Shown: in pieces, positions 1 through 8,621 of the stretch
Numbering within the stretch: position 1 is the stretch's first letter
Layout of the letters: each line of letters opens with the position of its first letter
Source of the DNA: Ochrobactrum teleogrylli
GTDB lineage: Bacteria > Pseudomonadota > Alphaproteobacteria > Rhizobiales > Rhizobiaceae
Assembly (NCBI RefSeq): GCF_006376685.1
Contig: NZ_VEWL01000014.1
Location: forward strand, 1 to 64,000
Direction: 5' to 3'
DNA: 64,000 nt
Translations under genes and position numbers: made by a program
The notes under the pieces: model-generated
Told to the model about the DNA's origin: nothing
The model's input: only the letters and a program-made list of their open reading frames with translations
The model's database searches: none

Positions 1-69
1 ATCGACGTGTCCGAAGCGATGATCCACGTCGCCATGGGGAGCCTGTTGTTGCGCCGTATCAGCCATTAA
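1..69 (+). mobile_element. C-terminal end of an IS5-type transposase (partial)
   Basis: Frame 1 is open from the first base and ends at TAA (67-69), giving a 22-residue tail (IDVSEAMIHVAMGSLLLRRI then SH). This resembles the end of IS5/IS427-group transposases, where a Ser-Glu and a hydrophobic helix ending in Leu-Arg-Arg is usual. The rest of the gene lies upstream of the window. The right end of the element should fall within the next 100 bases, but I could not identify a terminal repeat without the left end. Family assignment is from memory of such tails, hence moderate confidence. Confidence 0.5.
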
Positions 70-524
70 AGCAAATTATCAAACGGACTCTGAGGTCCCA
101 CTCTGGTCTTTTGTAGCCTTTTAAATAGAGCGCTATAACACCGCATTCAGTCCCAAACTTTTCGTGGCACCACCATTGGGTTCCACATGGTACCGCCAAC
201 ATACCTATCTCCAGCAGGAGCGGAGCAGACAACGTGCTCCTATCGTGAATGCGGCCCTGACCGGAGACGCAGAGCCGTCCTTATTCCGACAGTCAATCCA
301 CAATACAACTCACAGCAATTTATCATTCCCATAATGGGATTAAATTGGCAGGTCTTTTCAGTAGCTTATCGACTTTGCTTGAAAAGGCTGACGGACTGCA
401 TCGCATTTTGAAACAAAAAATATCTAGTATTTTATTATATTAGATGATTATTAAAACTAATTTCAATAATACATTTGATTAGAAATATGAAAAATAATAA
501 ATGATAATAAATTTTGGAAAAATA
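70..524. other. Intergenic region, AT-rich toward its end
   Basis: No convincing gene. The first part follows the transposase tail and probably contains the IS end. The stretch 410-520 is very AT-rich. A 74-codon open frame (187-411) has no ribosome-binding site or recognisable product and is not called. Confidence 0.5.
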
Positions 525-562
525 TGACGGCATCTGCGATTATATTCTCGTGGATGCCGTCA
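525..562 (-). terminator. Rho-independent terminator of the truncated carbamoyltransferase gene
   Basis: Read on the minus strand, TGACGGCATC (553-562 complement) and GATGCCGTCA form a perfect 10-bp stem with an 18-nt loop, followed by TATTTTTCC. The stem overlaps the stop codon region of the minus-strand gene ending at 540. Its presence suggests that the gene's natural 3' end is kept and the missing part was lost by internal deletion. Confidence 0.6.
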
Positions 563-1106
563 ATATATGCGTTGGCTTCCGTCGATCTTTTGAAAGGGTA
601 GATACCCATGAACGCAAAATATTGGCGTCAGGGGCGATGCCCACGACTTTGAGCGTGCCCAATGAACTTCTGATTTTTCGCACATGGGCCAGATCGCCGA
701 GTGTTTCACATGGATGATTGGACCTCGTCCGCGCGTTGATGACTGGAGCCCGCATGGCTGATGCCAGTTCCTTCAAAGTAGCCAGTTCCTTAGTTCTGAC
801 GACAAGAAGGTCGTACCAATTGTCGACGTAGCCCGCGAGATCAGCAGTAGTTTCTCTGGCATTGAAGCTGATCGGCGGTTGAACCACAATGCCGCCCATC
901 GCCATTGCGCCGAGATCGAAGGCGACGGTATTTCGCCATCCGGTATCATCAACGATGAGGCCGATCCGCTTGTCTTTCAAGGTTTGCGGCATTGTGTGGC
1001 TGTCCCATTCGCGAGCGAGCTTTTCACTTCTTTCGAGCAGGCTTGCCAGGGTATCGATTGGAAGAGAATGGAATTCCAGAAAATCTCTATTGGCTTGAAA
1101 AGTCAT
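540..1106 (-). pseudogene. Ornithine carbamoyltransferase-family protein, N-terminal domain only
   Basis: The 188-residue product resembles the carbamoyl-phosphate-binding half of the aspartate/ornithine carbamoyltransferase family: a HSLPIDTLASLLERSEKLA start, a GWRNT-AFDLG-MGG helix in place of the classical STRTR loop, and an INARTRSNHPCETLGDLA segment followed by VVGIAPDANI. Family members are usually about 300 residues, with a second ornithine/aspartate-binding domain that is absent here. Similarity fades after about residue 170 and the frame ends 18 residues later, just ahead of a terminator hairpin. It is therefore most likely an internally deleted, inactive gene. The GWRNT version of the loop suggests one of the uncharacterised transcarbamylases rather than a true ArgF. 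Confidence 0.6.
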
Positions 1107-1275
1107 ATGACACCGATTTCGAGCTTAGTACTATTGCTGGCAAGGTCGCCGAAGAAACAGCAGTTACCAAAGTGGATTCGGTTTCGCCTTCGATGCAATG
1201 ACGATGACTGCTTTAAGGCGCAAAGCGGACCCGCAATAGCTTCTCCGCAATTAGATGGTGAGTAATTGGGGTGGC

Positions 1276-1334
1276 TTCTATCGCTCATAAGTATGTGATA
1301 TTAAGAGCGATAGAAAGGACCCCTATCGCTCATG
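1276..1334 (+). promoter_or_regulatory. Three-copy operator-like repeat overlapping the fic start codon
   Basis: TTCTATCGCTC (1276-1286) and GAGCGATAGAA (1305-1315) form a perfect 11-bp inverted repeat with an 18-bp spacer. A third copy, CTATCGCTCAT (1323-1333), repeats 1278-1288 exactly and runs into the fic ATG (1332). Because the Fic protein has a C-terminal winged-helix-like segment, this is a good candidate for autoregulation; that link is inference. Confidence 0.55.
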
Positions 1335-2447
1335 CCCTGGAACTGGACACAGCCTGATTGGCCAAACTTTCGCTATGACGCATCCGCGCTCGCGGCACTG
1401 GAACAGCGATTTCTGCTCGCCTCCGGCGTGATCATCGGCGCCGTGCGCCATATCGGTTCGGACGAGCGTGACCGGTTGCGCATCGAACTCTTGAGCGACG
1501 AAGCGGTCAAGACGAGCGCCATTGAAGGCGAAACACTGGACCGCTTGAGCGTCCAGTCATCGCTGCGGCGGCAGCTGGGCCTGGATACGGACCGGCGTTC
1601 GGTGCAACCGCGCGAACACGGGATTGCGGAAATGACGGTCGACGTTTACGGCACTTATGCTCTGCCGCTTGATGACGCGACGCTGTTTCGCTGGCATACC
1701 ATGTTGATGACCGGCAGCCGACATCTGGAACGCATCGGTACTTATCGCAGCCATTCCGACGCCATGCAGATCGTCTCTGGCCAGTTCGACCGTCCGACCG
1801 TCCATTTCGAGGCGCCACCGTCAGCGCAGGTGCCGGACGAAATGCACCGCTTCATATCGTGGTTCAACGCAAGCGCTCCGACGGGCGGTACGCCCCTCCC
1901 CGCGCTCACCCGCGCCGGGCTCAGCCATTTGTGGTTCGAAAGCATCCACCCGTTCGAGGACGGCAACGGGCGTCTTGGCCGTGCACTGGCCGAAAAGGCA
2001 CTGGCCCAGTCGCTGGGGCAACCGAGCCTGATCATGCTGAGCTTTACCATCGAGCAGCGACGGAAAGCCTATTACGATCAGCTGGAAATCCATCAGCGGA
2101 CCCTCGACGTTACGAATTGGCTGGTGTGGTTCGCTGAAACCGTGCTGACGGCGCAACAGACCACACTGGATCGCATCGCCTTCACGATCGCCAAGGTGCA
2201 TTTTTACGACCACTTCAGAGACGCATTCAACCTACGTCAGGAAAAAGTCGTGGCGCGTCTGTTCGAGGCGGGACCGGATGGCTTTATCGGTGGCCTCAGC
2301 GCCGACAATTATCTCGCCATCACCCGCACCTCGCGCGCCACCGCCACCCGTGATTTGCAGGATCTGGTCGATAAGGGCGCCTTGACCCGCAGCGGCCAGC
2401 TTCGCTTCACCCGCTATACGCTGAACTGGGATCCGTTTGCAGGATGA
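1332..2447 (+). CDS. Fic-family protein adenylyltransferase (DUF4172/Fic type)
   Basis: 371 residues. Fic enzymes transfer AMP (sometimes other groups) from nucleotides to target proteins. The active-site motif HPFEDGNGR is at residues 206-214 and matches the HPFx(D/E)GN(G/K)R consensus. TSAIEG (61-66) near the N-terminus matches the inhibitory [S/T]xxxE[G/N] helix, so this is a class II Fic that blocks its own ATP site through the Glu. The N-terminus (MPWNWTQPDWPNFRYD) is typical of the DUF4172 family. Residues 310-371 look like a winged-helix domain (a TSRATATRDLQDLVDKGAL helix pair). The gene is monocistronic and its start codon lies inside a repeated operator-like sequence, suggesting self-repression. 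It sits beside a vapBC module and an integrase, consistent with a mobile block. Confidence 0.9.
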   Translation: MPWNWTQPDWPNFRYDASALAALEQRFLLASGVIIGAVRHIGSDERDRLRIELLSDEAVKTSAIEGETLDRLSVQSSLRRQLGLDTDRRSVQPREHGIAEMTVDVYGTYALPLDDATLFRWHTMLMTGSRHLERIGTYRSHSDAMQIVSGQFDRPTVHFEAPPSAQVPDEMHRFISWFNASAPTGGTPLPALTRAGLSHLWFESIHPFEDGNGRLGRALAEKALAQSLGQPSLIMLSFTIEQRRKAYYDQLEIHQRTLDVTNWLVWFAETVLTAQQTTLDRIAFTIAKVHFYDHFRDAFNLRQEKVVARLFEAGPDGFIGGLSADNYLAITRTSRATATRDLQDLVDKGALTRSGQLRFTRYTLNWDPFAG

Positions 2448-2508
2448 AAGCGTTGTAATCATTGCATATTGAAATCACTATGAAACTGAAATCAGCCTTA
2501 TGTATCGT

Positions 2509-2589
2509 CACCGTGACGGTGGTTTCGCGGCTATATCACATATGATAAGTATAGGTTATCGAAGGTTATTTGACCAATGCATTGACCAA
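2509..2589 (+). promoter_or_regulatory. Repeats in the vapB upstream region
   Basis: CACCG-TGA-CGGTG (2509-2521) is a small perfect inverted repeat. Further on, TTGACCAA occurs twice as a direct repeat (2570-2577 and 2582-2589). Toxin-antitoxin promoters are normally autorepressed by the antitoxin complex at such repeats; that role here is inferred from position alone. Confidence 0.3.
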
Positions 2590-2665
2590 CCTGCGGAAAA
2601 GCGCTACAACAGCCATGAAGAAACGATATTTGCTGCCACCTGATTAACAGCCGGAGGATCTGGCC

Positions 2666-2908
2666 ATGACTGTAACCGTGAAAGTTGCCGAAGCCAAAAC
2701 GCATCTTTCAGACTTGCTGGCGCGGGTTGAAGCGGGCGAAGAGGTGATCATTTCGCGTGGCAACACACCCATTGCGCGCCTCGTTGCGCTAGATGAACGG
2801 CGTCAGCGCCTGGCCGCAATTGAAGCCGTACGGGCTTTCCGGGCCCAGGCGCAACCTGTCACTCAGGATGAAATCCGCTCATGGATTGAAGAAGGGCGCC
2901 GCTACTGA
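2666..2908 (+). CDS. vapB: VapB/Phd-type antitoxin
   Basis: 80 residues. The N-terminus (VKVAEAKTHLSDLLARVEAGEEVIIS) and the following RGNTPIARLVAL are the standard Phd/YefM fold signature: a DNA-binding dimer with an unstructured C-terminal tail that wraps the toxin. The tail (residues 50-80) is rich in charged residues and Trp, as expected for toxin binding. A GGAGG-like site (GCCGGAGGATC) lies 8-10 bases ahead of ATG 2666. The stop codon overlaps the vapC start in TGATG, so the two are translationally coupled, and the pair should repress its own promoter. Confidence 0.9.
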   Translation: MTVTVKVAEAKTHLSDLLARVEAGEEVIISRGNTPIARLVALDERRQRLAAIEAVRAFRAQAQPVTQDEIRSWIEEGRRY

Positions 2909-3327
2909 TGGCTTTTATTGTCGACGCCTCAGTAGCCGGTGCCTGGCTGCTGCCTGATGAAGATCATCCATTCGCCACCGAGATGATGAACCAGTTGGCC
3001 GATGAAGACGCGGTTGCGCCGGAACTTCTGCAGCATGAAATCCGCAGCATTCTGCTGAGCGCTGAAAAGCGCGGTCGTATCGCTGAGGACATGGTGTACA
3101 CAGCCCTGACGCGTTTTCGCGCCCTGCCGCTGCGTCTTGTAACGCGCAGTGAGGATTCAGAAGTTATTCGGGTCGCGCGACGCCACCAGCTTAGTGCTTA
3201 CGATGCCGCTTATCTGGCGCTCGCCCTGACAGAAAGCCTGCCGCTGGCTACGCTGGATCGCAAACTGGCTGCCGCCGCCCGAGCGGAAAAGGCCATTGTT
3301 CTAGGCCCACTCGCCCATGATCACTGA
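2908..3327 (+). CDS. vapC: VapC-type PIN-domain toxin ribonuclease
   Basis: 139 residues, normal for a VapC. The PIN-domain acidic residues are visible: Asp6 in the opening FIVDASVAGAWLL, a Glu in LLQHEIRSIL, and the C-terminal AYDAAYLALAL and LATLDRKLA, which supply the remaining metal ligands. PIN toxins cut RNA, usually initiator tRNA or rRNA loops. ATG 2908 shares its A with the vapB TGA. The 3' end overlaps the next gene (the integrase start at 3317) by 11 bases, so toxin, antitoxin and recombinase form one transcript. All catalytic residues appear intact, so the pair is probably functional and could stabilise the surrounding element or replicon. Confidence 0.9.
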   Translation: MAFIVDASVAGAWLLPDEDHPFATEMMNQLADEDAVAPELLQHEIRSILLSAEKRGRIAEDMVYTALTRFRALPLRLVTRSEDSEVIRVARRHQLSAYDAAYLALALTESLPLATLDRKLAAAARAEKAIVLGPLAHDH

Positions 3328-4465
3328 GAGTGATCAATCCAGAACACTATTGCGCGCTGAAGCACTCGACACGATTGCCGCCGTTTTGCCGATGAACCGG
3401 CGCGACATGCTGGCTGGCATTTTGACGGATGAGGATGTCGAGACGCTCCGCCATCTGGTCCATGAAGGCATGGGCGAAAACACGCTGCGCGCCTTGACCT
3501 CGGATCTGGCCTATCTCGAAGCCTGGTCAATGGCTGCCACCGGCAATCCCCTTCCCTTCCCGGCGCCGGAAGCCCTGTTGCTGAAATTCGTCGCGCATCA
3601 CTTATGGCGGCCGCAGCAACGTGAGATCGAACCTGATCACGGCATGCCAGCCGACGTGGAAGGGGAATTGCGCCAACAAGGCTTTCTGCGCGTGTCGGGA
3701 CCGCATGCGCCGGCAACGGTACGCCGTCGTCTGGCCAATTGGTCGACACTGACCCGCTGGCGCGGTCTGGAGGGATCGTTTTCATCGCCTTCCGTCAAAT
3801 CGGCCATCCGGCTTGCGGTGCGCGCTCTGAACAGGCCGCGCAGGCGCAAGAGTACCAATGCGATTACCGGCGATATTCTGGGCAAGCTGCTGGCAACCTG
3901 TTCCGGCGAGGATCTAACCGCTATCCGGGATCGGGCTATCCTGATGGTGGCCTTCGCCTCGGGTGGGCGCAGGCGCAGCGAAGTCGCTGGCTTGCGTGTA
4001 GAACAGCTCATCAAACACCCCCCGGTCACCGATGGGGATGGTCCTCCCCTCCCCTCGCTCGGCATCCATCTTGGTCGCACCAAAACCAGTGGTGCCGATC
4101 ACGATGAAATCGTCTATCTGACCGGCCGACCCGTCGAAGCCCTCACCCGCTGGCTGGAAGCAGCCAGGATCGACAAGGGCAGCGTGTTTCGAAAAGTCGA
4201 TCGCTGGGGCAATGTGTCCACGCGAGCGCTCGAACCAAGCGCCGTCAACCGGATCGTCAAACAGCGGGTGCAAATGGCAGGGCTTGAACCGAGGGAGTTT
4301 TCAGCGCACGGGTTACGCTCCGGCTATCTCACCGAAGCCGCTAATCGTGGTATTCCGCTCCCGGAAGCGATGGAACAATCGCGTCATCGCTCCGTACAGC
4401 AGGCGTCCGACTATTATAACAACGCCAAGCGGCGCAGTGGACGCGCGTCTCGTTTACTGAGCTGA
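3317..4465 (+). CDS. Tyrosine recombinase (phage-type integrase)
   Basis: 382 residues. The N-terminal part (about 20-150) matches a SAM-like core-binding region (MGENTLRALTSDLAYLEAW). The catalytic domain shows Arg220 (GGRRRSEVAGL), His331 and Arg334 (SAHGLRSGYL), His357 (SRHRS) and Tyr366/Tyr367 (ASDYYNNA), the full R-H-R-H-Y set expected of an active enzyme. The start ATG at 3317 lies inside vapC, so it is co-translated with the toxin-antitoxin pair. The enzyme belongs to the large group of single integrases found on alphaproteobacterial plasmids and islands. A perfect 20-bp palindrome begins 28 bases after its stop codon and could be a terminator or a recombination site. Confidence 0.9.
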   Translation: MITESDQSRTLLRAEALDTIAAVLPMNRRDMLAGILTDEDVETLRHLVHEGMGENTLRALTSDLAYLEAWSMAATGNPLPFPAPEALLLKFVAHHLWRPQQREIEPDHGMPADVEGELRQQGFLRVSGPHAPATVRRRLANWSTLTRWRGLEGSFSSPSVKSAIRLAVRALNRPRRRKSTNAITGDILGKLLATCSGEDLTAIRDRAILMVAFASGGRRRSEVAGLRVEQLIKHPPVTDGDGPPLPSLGIHLGRTKTSGADHDEIVYLTGRPVEALTRWLEAARIDKGSVFRKVDRWGNVSTRALEPSAVNRIVKQRVQMAGLEPREFSAHGLRSGYLTEAANRGIPLPEAMEQSRHRSVQQASDYYNNAKRRSGRASRLLS

Positions 4466-4492
4466 TCCAGAAAACCCTTCGTACCCTCAAAA

Positions 4493-4512
4493 AATACGGC
4501 ATCTGCCGTATT
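4493..4512. repeat. Perfect 20-bp palindrome downstream of the integrase
   Basis: AATACGGCA-TC-TGCCGTATT has 9-bp arms around a 2-bp centre. It has no clear T-run on the plus strand (ATTGTTCGG follows), although A-rich DNA precedes it and would give a T-run on the minus strand. It may terminate the vapBC-int transcript or be a crossover site for the recombinase. Eleven bases (ACGGCATCTGC) also occur at 527-537. Confidence 0.45.
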
Positions 4513-4585
4513 GTTCGGTCCGTTGTGCGTCAGTAAGGACTCAACGATAACAGTTAAAATCTGGCCAGCTCTCGGGGGAATGACA

Positions 4586-7500
4586 ATGGTTGGGAGTTCT
4601 CGATTGCGGCTGTCACAAGCAACGTTCTTATCAACGAACTCCTCGCCTGTTTGCTTCAAACTTCCCGATTCAAGGATTTTGTCTGCCAGAACGCCCCTCT
4701 ATTTTGCGAAACCGGCGATAGCCACGCTGTTCCTCACTCTGTTTTCACCGATCACAGCATTCAGTGCCGAACACTCCGGCGGTAATGGGGGTGCCTCGGA
4801 CCAATTCTTTCAAAATGATGCGGCGTTCAGCATGCTTCAAGGGGGAAAGGGAGGAAAATCCGGGGTAGCAGGCGGCTCCGGTCTTACGCCAGACTTCAAT
4901 TCCGGTTTCTACGGCGAAGGCAGTGGTGGAGGCGGAGGCAGTGTTGGGAGCGACGGCGGAAATGGTGGCAATGGAGTCGACAAAGCAGGTAAACTGCCAA
5001 CCACCGGTGGCCAAGGAGGATCCGGAGGAACCGCACCGGGAAGCAACGGCGGGAATGGTCAGGACGCCGTCGGCAAGGGTGGCTACGGTGCCGGCGGCGG
5101 CGGTGGCGGCGGCGGCGCAAATGGGCTTGAAGACATCGCCCTTCATCTCACCGCGACAGACCTACTTCTGGGTGGCAGTGGCGGCAGCGGCGGAAACGGA
5201 CTCGAACTGTCAGGACAGGATCATCACGGCGGGGGCGGGGGCGGGGGAGCCGGCGGCAATGGCGCAATTGTTGGCGGCCTGATGAACAACTATGGAATTA
5301 TTCGAGGCGGAATGGGCGGCAACGGAGGTATTGGTGGAGCAGGTCTGCCGGCATCTGGCACCGGGGGTGCGGGTTCGGGAGGTGACGGAGGTGACGGATT
5401 GCAGATACAGGGCTCCGATCTTTCGCACTTAAATGTTGGCCTCATACAAGGGGGCTCGGGCGGAGACGGCGGACGGGGCGGAAAGGGCAATAGCGGTTTC
5501 AAATATGCGGGCAACGGAGGTAATGGTGGCGACGGTGGTACCGGCATTTATTTGAATGCCGGGAACAATCTGACGAATGCTGGAACGATCCTGGGAGGAA
5601 ATGGCGGAGCCGGTGGAGATGGCGGTATCGGCTTTCAATTGTCATCCCAAAATGGGAATGATGGCGACGATGGGACTGGCGGAGTGGGGATCATCGCCAA
5701 TGGCGATACTCGAATCGTCAACTTTGGTGCGATCAGCGGCGGGTTGTCGGGTGACCATCAGACGCGTTCTAACGCTCTGCTCTTCCGTGGTTCGGCAAAT
5801 GTCTTGGAACTTGCCGGCCGTTCACAGCTGATAGATGGGATCGAGCTTGACAGCGGCAGCACAGTGACCATGTCTGGAATCGATGGGCCCGTTGGATTAG
5901 ATAATGATTTCAAACTTGGAGCAGGTTCGGCGTTAACACTGAACGCGGCCAGCTACAATCTCCATCTTTCTGGAATGGTCTCCGGAGAGGGCGGACTAAT
6001 AAAAGATGGTTCAGGAATAGTTGAGCTGTCCGGCATCAATTCATATAGCGGCGCAACAACCTTAAACGCTGGCGTTCTGACTGTTTCTTCGGATGCAAAC
6101 TTGGGCGGTTCTTCCAGCAATCTTGTGTTGAATGGCGGTGCGCTCGAAACGACAGCAACGTTTGCAATGGTACGCAACGTCGACGTGACGTCGACTGGAT
6201 ATATCAACACCGCTATTGGCACCGTACTTTCACTCACAGGCACAATCCAAGGCGTCGGCAATCTGACAAAATCAGGCGGCGGTGTCCTCGCTTATGATGG
6301 CCGGTCATCAGCCTTCACGGGAACAACGTCTGTTCTCTCAGGCGGGCTCATTGTTGGCTCAGAAGTCACAAAGAATAATACGCGGCTTGCCGGCTCCGTC
6401 TTAATAGAGAATGGCGCCTTACTCGGCGGACACGGGTCCGTAGGCTCCGGGCCAGGTTCTCTAGTCACGCTCGCTCCGGGAAGCAGGTTGGCTCCTGGCA
6501 ACTCCATTGGCACGCTTACTGTCGACGGCGATCTGACGCTGAAACCTGGTTCAGTTCTTGAAATCGAAATTGCCAGCAATGGCACTTCCGATCGCGTCGA
6601 TGTGGCGGGAACTGCTACAATTTCCGGCAGCAGTGTCTCGGTTGCCACCATCGATCCGGAAACCAGTTATCAGAATGGTCAACTCTACCATATCCTGACC
6701 TCCCACGGCGGTGTCAGTGGTGAATTCGCAAGCGTTATGTCGAACTCTGCCTTTCTCGATATGAGCCTTGCCTATAGTGACACCGCAGCAGATCTCAAAA
6801 TCTGCCTGAATACCGGCTGTCCCATTCCGGTTGAGCCTGAACAGCCCTCCCCTGCCCTCTTTACGACCGTTGCCCAGACCCGCAATCAGTATGCCACGGC
6901 TGGCGGCCTGGATACGCTGGAGCAGACGGGTTCTTCGCTTGCGCTCTACAACAGCCTGCTGATGCTGTCGGCCGATGAAGCGCGTGCGGCTTTCGACAGC
7001 CTTTCCGGTGAGGCTTACGCTTCCGCCGCGGGCGTTTTTATCAACGAAAGCCAGTTTATCCGCAATGCAGCCCTTGGTCGTCTGCAACAAGCCTTTGGCG
7101 GCGCTCCCGCAACGCCGATCAATGCGCTTTCCTATGCCGAAGCGCAAAGGCCTGTTTCCGCTTCCGCCTCGGCCCTCCATGCCGTGGCTCCGGGCAGCAT
7201 TGCTCCTGCTCATAATCTCTATACCGCCTGGGGCTATGCCTATGGCGCATGGACGAGACAGGATGGCGATAGCAATGCTGGCAGCGTAAAATCATCCGTT
7301 GGCGGCTTCATCACCGGTATTGACGGCTTGGTCCTCGATACATGGCGTCTCGGCCTTCTGGCAGGCTACAGCCATTCCAGCTTCGATGTGGATGATCGCG
7401 CTTCATCGGGCAGCAGCGACAATTATACACTCGGGGCCTATACGGGAACGGAATGGAAACTTGATAATGGTCATGCCTTGGCGTTCCGATCCGGACTTGC

Positions 7501-8056
7501 CTATACATGGCATGATATGGACATGAACCGTTCTGTCGCCTTTCCCGGCTTTGCCGATAATCTGACCGGCGATTATGATGCTGGAAGTGTTCAGCTCTTT
7601 GGCGAACTTGGCTATAAGATCCACTACGGCAAAGCCCTGTTCGAGCCTTATGCGGGTCTTGCCTATGTTCGCCTGAAGACCGATGGATTTGATGAAACGG
7701 GTCAGACTGCTGCCGCCCTTTCGGTTCAGTCCGGCACGACGGATACCAGCTTCTCAACGCTCGGCCTCCGCGCATCGACAGAGTTCGGTCTGGGCAGCAT
7801 CACGGCAACGGCCCGAACCGACCTTGGCTGGCGACATGCCTATGGCGACATCACGCCGGTTTCCACCGCAAGCTTTATCGGTTCAAACGCCTTCACAGTC
7901 TCTGGGCTTCCGATCGCTGAAGATGCAGCTCTCATCGAAGCAGGACTTGATTTCAGATTGACCGAAGACGCCACACTCGGCCTGTCCTATAACGGCCAGT
8001 TTGCTTCCGGCGCCAAACAGAACGGATTCAATGCGAAACTCAGTGTGAGCTTTTGA
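4586..8056 (+). CDS. Large gly-rich autotransporter adhesin (type V secretion)
   Basis: About 1156 residues. ATG 4586 is preferred because GGGGGA lies six bases upstream; an in-frame ATG at 4580 and a TTG further up are alternatives. The N-terminus has a long charged stretch and then a hydrophobic segment ending ITAFSA, giving an extended signal peptide of about 60 residues, common in autotransporters. Residues 65-370 are dominated by GGxGG and GGNGG repeats. A passenger-associated repeat (DGSGIVELSGINSYSGATTL) follows, and the last 270 residues are a classical autotransporter beta-barrel ending in Phe (LSVSF). The barrel and linker are clearly homologous to the autotransporter at 16557-20144. 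Probably a surface adhesin of the Brucella Oma/Bma type; the exact orthologue was not determined. Confidence 0.88.
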   Translation: MVGSSRLRLSQATFLSTNSSPVCFKLPDSRILSARTPLYFAKPAIATLFLTLFSPITAFSAEHSGGNGGASDQFFQNDAAFSMLQGGKGGKSGVAGGSGLTPDFNSGFYGEGSGGGGGSVGSDGGNGGNGVDKAGKLPTTGGQGGSGGTAPGSNGGNGQDAVGKGGYGAGGGGGGGGANGLEDIALHLTATDLLLGGSGGSGGNGLELSGQDHHGGGGGGGAGGNGAIVGGLMNNYGIIRGGMGGNGGIGGAGLPASGTGGAGSGGDGGDGLQIQGSDLSHLNVGLIQGGSGGDGGRGGKGNSGFKYAGNGGNGGDGGTGIYLNAGNNLTNAGTILGGNGGAGGDGGIGFQLSSQNGNDGDDGTGGVGIIANGDTRIVNFGAISGGLSGDHQTRSNALLFRGSANVLELAGRSQLIDGIELDSGSTVTMSGIDGPVGLDNDFKLGAGSALTLNAASYNLHLSGMVSGEGGLIKDGSGIVELSGINSYSGATTLNAGVLTVSSDANLGGSSSNLVLNGGALETTATFAMVRNVDVTSTGYINTAIGTVLSLTGTIQGVGNLTKSGGGVLAYDGRSSAFTGTTSVLSGGLIVGSEVTKNNTRLAGSVLIENGALLGGHGSVGSGPGSLVTLAPGSRLAPGNSIGTLTVDGDLTLKPGSVLEIEIASNGTSDRVDVAGTATISGSSVSVATIDPETSYQNGQLYHILTSHGGVSGEFASVMSNSAFLDMSLAYSDTAADLKICLNTGCPIPVEPEQPSPALFTTVAQTRNQYATAGGLDTLEQTGSSLALYNSLLMLSADEARAAFDSLSGEAYASAAGVFINESQFIRNAALGRLQQAFGGAPATPINALSYAEAQRPVSASASALHAVAPGSIAPAHNLYTAWGYAYGAWTRQDGDSNAGSVKSSVGGFITGIDGLVLDTWRLGLLAGYSHSSFDVDDRASSGSSDNYTLGAYTGTEWKLDNGHALAFRSGLAYTWHDMDMNRSVAFPGFADNLTGDYDAGSVQLFGELGYKIHYGKALFEPYAGLAYVRLKTDGFDETGQTAAALSVQSGTTDTSFSTLGLRASTEFGLGSITATARTDLGWRHAYGDITPVSTASFIGSNAFTVSGLPIAEDAALIEAGLDFRLTEDATLGLSYNGQFASGAKQNGFNAKLSVSF

Positions 8057-8262
8057 ATTGGAGTCCGCCTATGGCTATCATCCAGTGATCAAGAATGGCC
8101 AATCCAGGCAAAAAATATTCGAACAGATGGATCAACAGCCCTTCGGTGCCAAGGGCCTCATTAAGCCCACGGAGCCCCTCGGATGTTAGGCTACGCACTG
8201 CCCTCCTCCATTTTTTCAAGCGAAGGGTGCCGCGAGACTAATCAACATGTGGCGTGCGATCA

Positions 8263-8463
8263 TTATCTAATAATGAAATCGCTTCCGTTCGCGCCCTTCC
8301 AACCCAGTCGAGGCGTGCCGCATTTTTCATTGAATGTCTGAGTGTACTTTGTAACGACACAGTCTGCCGCAGAAATTTGATTTCTTTGTCCCGAGCTTAC
8401 ACAACCAGCCCCAACTACCATTATTGAAACAAGTATCACAGTGTTGATAGACTTCATTACCAT
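8263..8463 (-). CDS. Small putative lipoprotein
   Basis: 66 residues from ATG 8463 (a second ATG two codons in is also possible). Residues 1-20 form a short signal peptide with a lipobox-like VVGAGC, so the Cys would be lipidated. The mature part is about 45 residues with two further Cys (ADCVV and NEKCG). A weak AAGAG lies upstream. It is divergent from the tetR gene, with a strong inverted repeat between them, so it may be that repressor's target. No family was recognised. Confidence 0.5.
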   Translation of the reverse strand: MVMKSINTVILVSIMVVGAGCVSSGQRNQISAADCVVTKYTQTFNEKCGTPRLGWKGANGSDFIIR

Positions 8464-8538
8464 TTATATAACTCTTACTTTGGTTTTCCGAATGCGAATA
8501 ATGAATCGCCATCTCGGCATTTGAACGCCTTGAATAGG

Positions 8539-8593
8539 CTCACATTCTTTAGTGTTGACGATTTATACAACATATGTGAGCTTTTACTCACAT
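8539..8593. promoter_or_regulatory. TetR-type operator between the lipoprotein and tetR genes
   Basis: ATGTGAG-CTTTTA-CTCACAT (8574-8593) is a perfect inverted repeat with 7-bp arms. A third half-site CTCACAT lies at 8539-8545, and TTGACG (8555-8560) could be a -35 box. Position and symmetry fit an autoregulatory TetR operator controlling both divergent genes. Confidence 0.55.
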
Positions 8594-8621
8594 TGTCTAC
8601 TCGCATTAGGAAATCGAGAAT

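Noticed and set aside
187-411. 74-codon open frame after the transposase tail
   Set aside because: No ribosome-binding site, atypical composition, no recognisable product; likely chance.
879-1265. Plus-strand open frame opposite the carbamoyltransferase fragment
   Set aside because: Antisense to a gene with clear family motifs; its protein is random in composition.
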